A stretch of DNA of 64,000 bases from Klebsiella pneumoniae. Lineage in GTDB: Bacteria; Pseudomonadota; Gammaproteobacteria; Eutrophobiales; Eutrophobiaceae. The stretch spans positions 1 to 64,000 of the forward strand of contig CAMDWI010000006.1 in assembly GCA_945878555.1 (NCBI GenBank), in the 5' to 3' direction. The translations under genes were made by a program, and so were the position numbers. Below, in pieces: positions 37,476 to 46,517 of this stretch (position 1 is the first letter of the stretch; each line of letters starts with the position of its first letter). The notes under the pieces are model-generated. The model made no database searches. It had not been told where the DNA came from and saw nothing but the letters and a program-made list of their open reading frames with translations.

Positions 37476-37511
37476 GTTTTACCGGGCAGCTTTTTAGCTG
37501 CCCGGTAAAAC
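37476..37511. terminator. Perfect 16-bp hairpin after the FKBP gene
   Basis: GTTTTACCGGGCAGCT (37476-37491) pairs perfectly with 37496-37511 around a TTTT loop. It sits just past the FKBP stop and before kpsM, so it probably ends the FKBP transcript. Neither strand has a clear run of Us after the stem, so it is not a textbook intrinsic terminator. Confidence 0.5.
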
Positions 37512-37519
37512 AGAATAAA

Positions 37520-38197
37520 CTACGGATTAATCGACAACAACTCGATATCAAAAACCAGCGTCGAATTCGGACCAATCGGGCCGGCAGCGCCTTCCCCATA
37601 GCCCAGTGACGCCGGGATAAAGATCTGCCACTTGGAACCAACCGGCATCAGCGGAACCGCTTCCTGCCAGCCTGGAATAACTTCATTCAATACGATTGCC
37701 ACCGGTTCACCACGGCCATAGGAGCTGTCAAATTCGGTGCCGTCTATCAGGCTGCCGCGATAGTGTACGGTGACCTTGTCGGTGGCCTTCGGCTGCGCGC
37801 CGGTACCCTTGGTCAGTACCTTGTACTGCAGACCGCTGGCCAGTTCAACCACGTCCTTGTTCTTCTTGTTCTCGGCGAGGAATTTCTCTCCGGCAGCCTT
37901 GTTCTCCTGACCGGCGGCGGCTTGACGTTGCTGTTCCTGTGCCTGATAACTGGCAACGGCCTGTTCCATTTCCGGGATAGACAGCTTCAGTTCTGCCTTG
38001 TTTACGGTATCCGTTACACCCTGAATCAAGGCCTTGGTATCTATTTCCATCGCCTGGGAATTCAGATTGTTGCCAATCTGGACGCCAACAGCGTAGCTGA
38101 ATTTCTGTTTGTCTGACGTCAGTTGTTCCTGTGCTGATACGGAAAAGGCCATGACTGGAAGCAGCATGGATATCAGACAGATTTTTGATTTAAGCAT
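37520..38197 (-). CDS. Periplasmic FKBP-type peptidyl-prolyl isomerase (FkpA/Mip type)
   Basis: 225 residues. A signal peptide ends in FSVSAQ near residue 22. A helical dimerisation region follows (residues about 28-115, YAVGVQIGNNL and a long Q/E-rich helix), then the FKBP domain (ASGLQYKVLTKGTG, HYRGSLIDGTEFDSSY, LMPVGSKWQIFIPASLGYG). It speeds proline isomerisation and acts as a chaperone for outer-membrane and secreted proteins. It is a close paralogue of the gene just upstream, separated by about 140 bases. Confidence 0.92.
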   Translation of the reverse strand: MLKSKICLISMLLPVMAFSVSAQEQLTSDKQKFSYAVGVQIGNNLNSQAMEIDTKALIQGVTDTVNKAELKLSIPEMEQAVASYQAQEQQRQAAAGQENKAAGEKFLAENKKNKDVVELASGLQYKVLTKGTGAQPKATDKVTVHYRGSLIDGTEFDSSYGRGEPVAIVLNEVIPGWQEAVPLMPVGSKWQIFIPASLGYGEGAAGPIGPNSTLVFDIELLSINP

Positions 38198-38339
38198 AAG
38201 ATTGTCCCGGGCTAGATTATTGAGAGTCGCTAGTGTAATGGAGAACTGTACCTATCACAAAATGAAATATCAGCGAACAAATCACCTGACCAGGCTCACT
38301 GATAATCGAGAAGCCAGGCCTGGCGCCCGGCCAGGTCCC

Positions 38340-39131
38340 TTACGGGACCGGCGTCATTTCAGGTGCAGCGCCAATTGCCAATAACTCGACATCAAAAACC
38401 AGTGTTGAATTCGGACCAATCGGGCCGGAACCCATCTCACCGTACCCCAGTGCGGAAGGAATAAATACCTGCCATTTAGATCCAACTGGCATCATCGGGA
38501 CAACTTCCTGCCAGGCCGGGATGACCTGATCCAGCGATATTGTTATGGGCTCGCCACGGCTGTAGGAGCTGTCGAATTCATTGCCGTCGATAAAGGTCCC
38601 GCGATAATGGACTACGACGGAATCCGTTGCCTTCGGCTGGGGTCCGGTACCTTTGGTCAGGACCTTGTACTGCAACCCACTCGCGGTTTCTGTTACATCG
38701 GGATTTTTTTTGTTTTCCACAAGGAAGGCTGTGCCTGCCGCCAGATTCTGATCGGCTACAGCCTGCGCGCGTTGTTGTTCCTGTGCCTGATAATTTGCGA
38801 CAGCCTGTTCCATCTCCGGCACGCTCAGTTTCAGTTCAGTCTTGCCAATAGCGTCAGTTAACCCCTGAAGCAGTACATCCTGCTCAATGTTATTGGCCTC
38901 GGCAATCATGTTCTGTCCAATCTGTACGCCCAGCGTATAGCTGAGTTTCTGTACATCCGACATGGATGAAGCTGCGGCGGCTGGGGCCGGTGTGGTTGTA
39001 GTAGCCGGTTCAGCGCTGGCGACTTCTGCGGCTGGCTCTGACTTTTCGGTGGAGGCTTCCTGTTGTTCACACCCGGTGATTATTAAAACAGGAAGCAGCA
39101 TGATGGCCAGAAAGGTATTTGATTTTTGCAT
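38340..39131 (-). CDS. FKBP-type peptidyl-prolyl isomerase, lipoprotein form
   Basis: 263 residues with the same helical-plus-FKBP layout as its neighbour. The N-terminus carries a lipobox (VLIITGC), so it should be a lipoprotein anchored at Cys21 or so. An Ala/Pro/Thr-rich linker of about 35 residues follows before the isomerase part. The paralogue pair covers both soluble and membrane-tethered folding help in the periplasm. The gene is divergent from the adhesin gene; whether it assists that protein or the outer-membrane exporters is unknown. Confidence 0.9.
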   Translation of the reverse strand: MQKSNTFLAIMLLPVLIITGCEQQEASTEKSEPAAEVASAEPATTTTPAPAAAASSMSDVQKLSYTLGVQIGQNMIAEANNIEQDVLLQGLTDAIGKTELKLSVPEMEQAVANYQAQEQQRAQAVADQNLAAGTAFLVENKKNPDVTETASGLQYKVLTKGTGPQPKATDSVVVHYRGTFIDGNEFDSSYSRGEPITISLDQVIPAWQEVVPMMPVGSKWQVFIPSALGYGEMGSGPIGPNSTLVFDVELLAIGAAPEMTPVP

Positions 39132-39256
39132 AGGATTGATCCGGGTAGTGGTTATTCAGGGCAGCCAGTGTACTGGACAGCCCCATGCATCTCAAAACGA
39201 ATTATCTGCCCGAAACAGCTCAGTTTGAATCCATCTATAACAAACTTAGCCACACC

Positions 39257-39285
39257 TTGACCAACCGGGAGGGGGGGACTATTAT
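39257..39285 (+). promoter_or_regulatory. Sigma-70-type promoter for the adhesin gene
   Basis: TTGACC (39257-39262) and TATTAT (39280-39285) match the -35 and -10 consensus at five of six positions each, with an ideal 17-base spacer. The predicted leader is about 100 bases and contains an ACTCTTT/AAAGAGT inverted repeat. An AGGGG ribosome-binding site lies five bases before the ATG at 39391. Confidence 0.7.
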
Positions 39286-39390
39286 CAAAAGAAGAAGCAG
39301 TACGACTCTTTTGGGGAAAAGAAAGAGTGGAAAAATTTATACCTGATCCAGTCCCAGCTCTAACTATTTAAATAAACTGAAGGGGTTAAC

Positions 39391-42300
39391 ATGTCCAAGA
39401 AAACCAATCCGCCCGTAGATACCTCTCTCATCACCGGTAATGCACAATTGACGCCGCAGATTCTGGCTGACTTGGACGCGCTGAAACGTTCGTCTGGCAA
39501 GAAGGCTAATGTCGACCTTGATCCGAAAGATAAAGATGATTTATTGCAAGAGGAACTGGAGGCGTTGGTGGCCGACGAGACCGGCACCAGTCAGGCCGAA
39601 CGTGTGTTGCTGGCGCAGGTCGAGACAGGCGAGGTACCGGCAGGGGGCTCTGGTTCAGGGGCAGGCGGAGGTTCTGGCGGTGCAGGGACGGGTGGTGGCG
39701 GGGCAGGTGGTGGTGCAGGTGGTGCAGGTGGTGGTGCAGGGGCAGGTGGTGGCGCAGGTGCAGGGACTGGTGCAGGAGCAGCCGCAGGTGCGGGCGCAGG
39801 TGCCGCCGGCGGTCTCGGTCTCTCTACCGGCATGCTGGTAGCTGGAGGTCTGGGTCTCGCTGGTGTTGCTGCGGCAGTGGCTGCAACTAGTGGTGGTGGA
39901 GGTTCTTCAGGTGAAGCGACAGCGATTACCAGCAACGGCGGTGGGGCGACGGCAGCGATCACAGTGGCAGAGAACAGCACGGCGGTAACCACGGTGGTAG
40001 GTACGGCGGATTCGGGTGAAACGCTGGCCTATAGTATCTCGGGCGGTGCCGATTCGGCGAGGTTTGCCATTAATGCAACCACCGGCGCACTGACCTTCGT
40101 GACGGCCCCGGACTTTGAGGCGCCGACGGATTCAGGTGCAAACAATGTGTATGACGTGACCGTGCAGGTGAGTGACGGTACAACGACCGACACCCAGGCG
40201 ATAGCCGTGACGGTGACGAATGTTAACGAAAACCCGCCGGTAATCACCAGCAACGGTGGCGGGGCCACAGCGGCGGTCAATGTGGCAGAAAACGGAACGG
40301 CGGTGACCACAGTCGTGGCCACGGATGCCGACGCGGGTTCAGTGCTGACCTACAGTATCTCCGGCGGTGCCGACGCGGCGAAGTTTGCCATTAATGCGAC
40401 CACCGGCGTGCTGACCTTCGTGGCAGCGCCGAACTTTGAGGCGCCAACGGATACGGGCGCGAACAATGTCTATGACGTAATCGTGCAGGTGAGTGACGGT
40501 ACGACGACCGACACCCAGGCGATAGCGGTGACGGTGACCAACGTCAACGAGGCCCCGGTGATCAGTAGCAATGCGGGCGGGGCGACGGCCGCAGTGAATG
40601 CGGCGGAGAACCAGACGGCGGTGACCACGGTAGTGGCCACGGACGCCGATGCGGGTGCGGTGGTGACCTACAGTATCGCTGGCGGCGCCGATGCCGGGAA
40701 GTTTGCGATCAATGCGACCACAGGCGTGCTGACGTTCCTGGTGGCGCCCGATCGGGAGGCGGCCACAGATGTGGGTGCGAACAATGTCTATGACGTGACG
40801 GTACAGGCCAGTGATGGCACCAACACGGACACCCAGGCGATTGCGGTGACGGTGACCGATGAGAATGACAATACCCCGGTGATCACCAGCAATGGCGGTC
40901 TTGCAACAGCGGCGCTGGGCGTGGCAGAGAACGGTACCGCGGTGACTACAGTAGTGGCCACCGACGTCGATTCAAGTGCGGTGCTGACCTACAGTATCTC
41001 GGGCGGTGCCGATGCGGCCAGCTTTGCGATCAATGGAAGCACCGGCGTGCTGACCTTCGTGGCGGCTCCGGATGCGGAGGTGCCGACAGATGCGGGCGCG
41101 GACAATGTGTATGACGTGACGGTGCAGGTGAGTGACGGTACCAACACCGACACCCAGGCGATTGCAGTGACGGTGGCAGATGCCAATGACGCCCCGATAA
41201 TTACCAGCAACGGTGGCGGTGCGACGGCGTCGGTGAATGCGGCCGAGAACCAGACGGCAGTGACCACAGTCGTGGCCACGGACGCCGATGCGGGAGCGGT
41301 ACAGACTTATAGTATCTCGGGCGGTGCCGACGCGGCCAAGTTTGCGATCAATTCCAGCACCGGTGTGTTGACCTTTGTGGCGGCGCCGGATGCTGAAGTA
41401 CCGACGGATGCGGGTGCAGACAATGTCTATGACGTGACGGCGCAGGTGAGTGACGGGACGACCACCGACACCCAGTCGATTGCGGTCACAGTGACTGATG
41501 TGAATGACAATACCCCGGTGATCAGCAGCAATGGTGGTGGGGCGACGGCGGCGGTGAACGTGGCAGAGAACGCCGCGGCAGTAACCACGGTGGTGGCCAC
41601 GGACGCCGATGCAGGCGCGGTGCTGACCTACAGTATCTCGGGCGGTGCCGATGCGGCGAAGTTTGCCATCAATGGCAGCACCGGCGTGCTGACATTCGTG
41701 GCGGCGCCGGATTTTGAGGTGCCGACGGATACAGGTGCGGACAATGTGTATGACGTCACCGTGCAGGTGAGCGACGGTGCCACCACCGACACCCAGGCGA
41801 TTGCGGTGACGGTGACCAATGTCAATGACAATACCCCGGTCATTACCAGTAATAGTGGTGGTCCAACGGCGTCGGTGAACGCGGCCGAGAACCAGACGGC
41901 TGTGACCACGGTAGTGGCCACGGATGCCGATGCGGGCGCGGTGCTGACCTACAGCATTGTGGCGGGTGGTGATAGTGCAATGTTTGCCATTGACCCGAAT
42001 ACGGGCGTGCTCACTTTCGTAGCGCCACCGGACTTTGAGGCGCCGACGGACGGGGGTACGAACAATATCTACGACGTGACGGTACAGGTGAGTGACGGGA
42101 CGACCACCGACACCCAGTCGATTGCGGTGACAGTGACCGATGTCGGTACATTGGCAATCACCAGCAACGGTGGTGCTGCGACCGCGTCGGTGAATGCGGC
42201 GGAGAACCAGACTGGCGTGACCACGGTAACTGCAGTCTCAGAGGATCCGATCACCTACTCGATTGTTGGGGGTGCAGACAGTGCCAGTTTTGCGATCAAT

Positions 42301-45132
42301 GGCAGCACCGGTGTGCTGACATTCGTAGGGGCCCCGAACTTTGAGGTACCGACGGACGCGGGCGCGAATAATATATATGACGTCACCGTGCAGGCGGACG
42401 ACGGTACCACCACCGATACCCAGGCAATTGCAGTGACGGTGACTGACGTGGATGAAATCCCGCCGACGCTGTCTTCCAGTATTCCGGCAGATGATGCCAC
42501 CAACGTGGCGGTGGGTACGAATATTGTGCTGACCTTCAGCGAGAGCGTTATGGCGGGTACCGGCAATATCGTGATCAGTGATGGCAGTGACACACGCACG
42601 ATTGATGTAACGGATATATCACAGGTCACTTTCAGCGGCAGCAACGTAACCATCAACCCGACACTTGACCTGAATACCGACACTCTCTACCAGGTGCAGA
42701 TGGTCAGTGGCGTGATCCTCGACCTGTTGGGCAACCCCTACGCGGGCACAGCGACCCCCCAGACCCTGGACTTCAGCACGGCGGACACCATCGCCCTGGC
42801 GCCGAATACACCGGACCTGATTGCGGCATCCGATAACGGTACTTCAAACACTGACGATATAACCAATGATTCGACACCGACGGTGGTGGGCGGTGGGGCA
42901 GAGGTGGGCGCTACCGTGACCCTGTTTGACACCGATGGTGTTACGGTGCTGGGCACAGACGTGGCGGATGGTACAGGCGGGTGGGAGATCACCAGTTCAG
43001 TGCTGGCTGATGGGGCACATAGTCTGACAGTGAAGCAGACCGATCTGGCGTTCAATGTCTCTGCTGCATCGGCAGGACTGGCGGTGACTATTGACACCAC
43101 AGCCCCCCAGAGTGTCGGGGCGAGCTTTGGCACCGGTAGCGTCATTATAAACGTGGGATTTGATGAAGCGGTCACCGCGGACACGAACAGTGCGTTTCTG
43201 CGAAAGAATCCCGATTCCTCTGACTTTAGCTCGGGGACGACCCTCAATATCACAAGTGTTGGTGGTAGTAGCACGGCTAACATCACACTGACCACTGATG
43301 CCAGTCCATCCTTGCTCAGTACGGATTTTGTGCGGATGCGTATTGATGCCAATAGCGGCAGCGGAATTACCGACCTGGCTGGCAATAAGGTTTCAACCAT
43401 CGAGGTGTATGTGGGCGGGGCCGGTGATAACCCCATAGATCTGGAGAATAGCGGCAGCGATGCGGTGCAGATACTCCGCGGCAATGCCGGCAATGATTTC
43501 CTCCGCGGCACCAACGCAGCAGATACCCTTATTGATGGCGCCGGAGTAGATACCCTCTGGGGCAGCCGTGGCGCGGATACCATCAGGCTGGTTGAAAACC
43601 TCAGTGTTATTCCCATGTTCAGGGACACCGTCGTTATTGGTGTGGGCGACAGTACGGCGAGCGCCATGGATGTTATTACCGGACAAATCAACAATCCCGG
43701 CGTCGCCAGCTTTGATATTACCTCCGCCGATACCTCCAAACATGATGTACTGAGGTTACAGGCAAATATCATCGCAACCAATGACACCAATGCCAACGGC
43801 ACGGATTCCGGTGCGCTGGCCACACACAGCATCAGCAGTGGCATTATCACCTTTCAGGACTCTGGCAATAGCGCCATCCTGATCAACCCGGCGAACCTGA
43901 GTGACGCAATCAATTATCTTTCGGCCAACATCACAACTCCGGGAACCACAGTCGCATTCAGGGTGGATACTGACACCAGTGGCAGCATTGTTGATGGCAT
44001 CGATGCCCTTTATGTCTTCCAGGATAACGGCACAATACCCCTGTCCGGTAACTTCGTAATACCGGACACCCTGGTGGAAATCGATCAACTCATCGGCCTT
44101 ACCAGCGCGACACTCGGGACGGTTGCGGGTGCGAATATCGTGCAGTTGGAGGACGCCACGCCGCCGGAGCCTATAGGGATAGCCCTCACCAGCAACGGTC
44201 TTGCGCTGAACTTTGCGGAGAATGCGTTCGTGCCTGCTATCGACACCGACATCGCATTATCACTGGTGCAAAATGGAATAAATCCCATGAATATCACCAG
44301 TACCACCGGCAGTGGTACCACGGCGATAAACTTCGTCACCGATGTGCCTCTCGCAGCGTCCGATTGGGTGCTGCTGAACTACACCGCCGCAGACGCAACG
44401 GATGGTCTACGTGATACGACGGGCAATGTCCTGACGGGTGATAACGACCCTACGTATGGCGGCAGCGCCTTTGGTTCAGACAGTAGCAACACTATTGACC
44501 TGAGCAACGCCGTTACCTTTAGCGCTAGCAGCGGCTACGATATAGAAGCATACGGTGGCGACGATACCCTAATCGGTTCCGCTGCTACGGATGCCTTCGG
44601 CGACGCAGGTGATGATATCTCGGGCGGTACCGGGGCGGATACCATGACGGGTGGTGCAGGCATGGAGTTCTATTCATTTGAGCAAGGCGACTCCCCGGCA
44701 GGTGTTGTTAACCTTGGCGGAAACGGAATACTTGATAACAACGATACCTTTACCTTCGCGAGTGGGGTGGATCGCATCACTGACTTTGACAGTAATGAAG
44801 GTATCAACCTGAACGCCCAGAACAACGATTTTACCGGTATTCAAGGCCCGGGTTGGATGGGATTACAGTCCGAGACCCCTTCAACCAGTGTGCAGCCCAG
44901 CGCCGGACTGGCCACCAACCAGGGTTTCTTCATGACCCAGGGCGACTATGTCGATGGCGGAACCCCTGGCAGCAACGGGACGTTCACCGTCAACAGTGCA
45001 GGGGCCGACACCCTGGTGATCTATGACGGCGATTCAACCGCTGGCGTGACCCAAACCGGTCTCGTTCTAAGCGGGGTGACTCTGGCGGATCTGAATGCCT
45101 TTTCCGGTAGTAATTTCATAGGGCACGTTTAA
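39391..45132 (+). CDS. Giant type I-secreted cadherin-repeat adhesin
   Basis: 1913 residues. The N-terminal 85 residues are charged, then come about 60 Gly/Ala-rich residues and a hydrophobic segment (about 144-167). This start is similar to retention modules of LapA/BapA-type adhesins that hold the protein in the outer-membrane exporter. Eight near-identical cadherin-like repeats of about 107 residues follow (about 178-1021). Ig-like units (about 1022-1240) and two regions with RTX-like GGxGxD motifs (about 1365 and 1720) come next, before the C-terminal secretion signal region. The repeats bind calcium and extend the protein from the surface for attachment and biofilm. TolC, an ABC transporter and HlyD follow directly. 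No protease (LapG-type) gene is in the window. Confidence 0.88.
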   Translation: MSKKTNPPVDTSLITGNAQLTPQILADLDALKRSSGKKANVDLDPKDKDDLLQEELEALVADETGTSQAERVLLAQVETGEVPAGGSGSGAGGGSGGAGTGGGGAGGGAGGAGGGAGAGGGAGAGTGAGAAAGAGAGAAGGLGLSTGMLVAGGLGLAGVAAAVAATSGGGGSSGEATAITSNGGGATAAITVAENSTAVTTVVGTADSGETLAYSISGGADSARFAINATTGALTFVTAPDFEAPTDSGANNVYDVTVQVSDGTTTDTQAIAVTVTNVNENPPVITSNGGGATAAVNVAENGTAVTTVVATDADAGSVLTYSISGGADAAKFAINATTGVLTFVAAPNFEAPTDTGANNVYDVIVQVSDGTTTDTQAIAVTVTNVNEAPVISSNAGGATAAVNAAENQTAVTTVVATDADAGAVVTYSIAGGADAGKFAINATTGVLTFLVAPDREAATDVGANNVYDVTVQASDGTNTDTQAIAVTVTDENDNTPVITSNGGLATAALGVAENGTAVTTVVATDVDSSAVLTYSISGGADAASFAINGSTGVLTFVAAPDAEVPTDAGADNVYDVTVQVSDGTNTDTQAIAVTVADANDAPIITSNGGGATASVNAAENQTAVTTVVATDADAGAVQTYSISGGADAAKFAINSSTGVLTFVAAPDAEVPTDAGADNVYDVTAQVSDGTTTDTQSIAVTVTDVNDNTPVISSNGGGATAAVNVAENAAAVTTVVATDADAGAVLTYSISGGADAAKFAINGSTGVLTFVAAPDFEVPTDTGADNVYDVTVQVSDGATTDTQAIAVTVTNVNDNTPVITSNSGGPTASVNAAENQTAVTTVVATDADAGAVLTYSIVAGGDSAMFAIDPNTGVLTFVAPPDFEAPTDGGTNNIYDVTVQVSDGTTTDTQSIAVTVTDVGTLAITSNGGAATASVNAAENQTGVTTVTAVSEDPITYSIVGGADSASFAINGSTGVLTFVGAPNFEVPTDAGANNIYDVTVQADDGTTTDTQAIAVTVTDVDEIPPTLSSSIPADDATNVAVGTNIVLTFSESVMAGTGNIVISDGSDTRTIDVTDISQVTFSGSNVTINPTLDLNTDTLYQVQMVSGVILDLLGNPYAGTATPQTLDFSTADTIALAPNTPDLIAASDNGTSNTDDITNDSTPTVVGGGAEVGATVTLFDTDGVTVLGTDVADGTGGWEITSSVLADGAHSLTVKQTDLAFNVSAASAGLAVTIDTTAPQSVGASFGTGSVIINVGFDEAVTADTNSAFLRKNPDSSDFSSGTTLNITSVGGSSTANITLTTDASPSLLSTDFVRMRIDANSGSGITDLAGNKVSTIEVYVGGAGDNPIDLENSGSDAVQILRGNAGNDFLRGTNAADTLIDGAGVDTLWGSRGADTIRLVENLSVIPMFRDTVVIGVGDSTASAMDVITGQINNPGVASFDITSADTSKHDVLRLQANIIATNDTNANGTDSGALATHSISSGIITFQDSGNSAILINPANLSDAINYLSANITTPGTTVAFRVDTDTSGSIVDGIDALYVFQDNGTIPLSGNFVIPDTLVEIDQLIGLTSATLGTVAGANIVQLEDATPPEPIGIALTSNGLALNFAENAFVPAIDTDIALSLVQNGINPMNITSTTGSGTTAINFVTDVPLAASDWVLLNYTAADATDGLRDTTGNVLTGDNDPTYGGSAFGSDSSNTIDLSNAVTFSASSGYDIEAYGGDDTLIGSAATDAFGDAGDDISGGTGADTMTGGAGMEFYSFEQGDSPAGVVNLGGNGILDNNDTFTFASGVDRITDFDSNEGINLNAQNNDFTGIQGPGWMGLQSETPSTSVQPSAGLATNQGFFMTQGDYVDGGTPGSNGTFTVNSAGADTLVIYDGDSTAGVTQTGLVLSGVTLADLNAFSGSNFIGHV
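39923..42453 (+). repeat. Eight in-frame repeats of about 320 bp (cadherin-like)
   Basis: Units beginning with the ITSNGGG-type codons start near 39923, 40231, 40558, 40879, 41197, 41518, 41839 and 42157. Most are 318-327 bases long and highly similar, each ending in AVTVT-type codons. The copies are alike enough for recombination, so unit number is expected to vary. Confidence 0.9.
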
Positions 45133-45163
45133 TGGATTGTGTCAGTACATTCATGAATATGGA

Positions 45164-45185
45164 GCCGTCCGCGTAAGCGGACGGC
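45164..45185 (+). terminator. Hairpin after the adhesin gene
   Basis: GCCGTCCGC (45164-45172) pairs perfectly with GCGGACGGC (45177-45185) around a GTAA tetraloop. It is followed by AGTTTCC, a short weak U-tract. It lies 30 bases after the adhesin stop and could partly end that transcript, letting less message continue into the secretion genes. Confidence 0.55.
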
Positions 45186-45235
45186 AGTTTCCATTGAATG
45201 CATGAGAATGTGCCGAGGTTTGCAGGAAAGTTGCA

Positions 45236-46471
45236 ATGAGGTTCAAGACATTATTCCCAATCGCCCTGTGCCTCATGGTGGTTACCGCCGATGCACAGGA
45301 GGCATTGAACTTCGAGCAGATCCTGCAGGCGGCCCTTAACACCCATCCGCTGGTACTGGGCAAACGTTCCTCCCAGGCCGCCGCTGAGGCGGAGCGCGAA
45401 GGGGCGGAGTGGCAGCGCTACCCCTCACTCACGCTGGAGGCAAATACACAAAGCAGCAGCCAGGATGCGAACCAGAGCGCCGGCATGTTGCGTATCGATC
45501 AGCCACTCTGGAGTGGCGGGCGTGTTACCGCCGACATCAATGCGGCCGACAGCCGCTTCGATGCCGCCGGTGCGGCACTGGATGAGGCCAGACAGGAACT
45601 GACCTTCAAGGTAATCGCTGCGATCACCGAGGCGGTGCGCCAGCAGGCACGGCAGCAACATGGAATTAACAATGTCAAGGAACACGAGAAACTGCTCGCG
45701 ATGATACAGCGGCGCGTGGAACAGGAAGTGAGTCCGCAGGTGGATCAGAGCCTTGCAGCATCGCGTTTGTATGCGAGTGCCAGTGAGCTGTCTATTACCA
45801 CACAGGCGCTCAGCAATGCGTTGACGCAACTGTCGCAACTCGCCGGTCAACCGGTGCGGGAAATCGACCAGCAGGGCTTGAGCGAGCTCGGCGCGCCTGA
45901 CAGTCTGGACACGGCCCTGGCCGATGCGCTGGCCTATTCGCCGACACTGCGGCGATTGAGCTTCGAGGAAAAGGCCGCCAGCGCGGATATCGCCTCAAAA
46001 CGCGCTGCATACCTGCCTCAGCTGGTATTACGAATGGAAAACACCCAGGGGGGGCGGGTATCGGACAACCGCGTCATGCTCGTGTTGATGGCACAACCCG
46101 GTGCCGGCCTGTCCGCCGTATCTTCCACAGACGCCGCGTTTGCACGGCGAGAGGCCGCGCGTATGGCGCGTGAGGCGGCCGTCCGCGATGTGCGTGACCG
46201 CGTCACGCTGGATTGGAACGAGTGGGTGGCGGCCCGCCTGCGCCTGGAGTACGCCGACCAGGGTCGTGCCATGTCCGCCGAGGTGACCGAGTCCTATTCG
46301 CGTCAGTACACGGCGGGCCGCAAGTCCTGGATTGATGTACTTAACGCCGTTCGTGAGGCCACGCTGGCGGAACTGGCGGCGGAAGATGCGCGCATCCAGA
46401 TGTTGGCCGCCAGCCTGAGGTTGCGCGAGCTCACCGGGACGCTGAGCGGCACGGCAGCCACCTTTCCGTGA
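45236..46471 (+). CDS. TolC-family outer-membrane secretion protein
   Basis: 411 residues, close to the length of TolC relatives. A signal peptide ends near DAQ (residue 21), and FEQILQAALNTHPLVLG starts the first TolC repeat. The two long helical pairs are visible (residues about 30-190 and 220-400), with LSLTEAN-like repeats in YPSLTLEANTQSS. It forms the outer-membrane channel of a type I secretion system for the adhesin. An AGGAAAG precedes the ATG. The ABC and adaptor genes follow. Confidence 0.88.
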   Translation: MRFKTLFPIALCLMVVTADAQEALNFEQILQAALNTHPLVLGKRSSQAAAEAEREGAEWQRYPSLTLEANTQSSSQDANQSAGMLRIDQPLWSGGRVTADINAADSRFDAAGAALDEARQELTFKVIAAITEAVRQQARQQHGINNVKEHEKLLAMIQRRVEQEVSPQVDQSLAASRLYASASELSITTQALSNALTQLSQLAGQPVREIDQQGLSELGAPDSLDTALADALAYSPTLRRLSFEEKAASADIASKRAAYLPQLVLRMENTQGGRVSDNRVMLVLMAQPGAGLSAVSSTDAAFARREAARMAREAAVRDVRDRVTLDWNEWVAARLRLEYADQGRAMSAEVTESYSRQYTAGRKSWIDVLNAVREATLAELAAEDARIQMLAASLRLRELTGTLSGTAATFP

Positions 46472-46517
46472 TACGTTCTACCGCCACCTCAATGTCTGAA
46501 CACCCGGGAATCCGGCG

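Noticed and set aside
42738-43850. Long open frame antisense to the adhesin (370 codons)
   Set aside because: Frame openness follows from the codon pattern of the adhesin on the other strand; several similar antisense frames occur over each repeat, with no ribosome-binding sites or recognisable domains.
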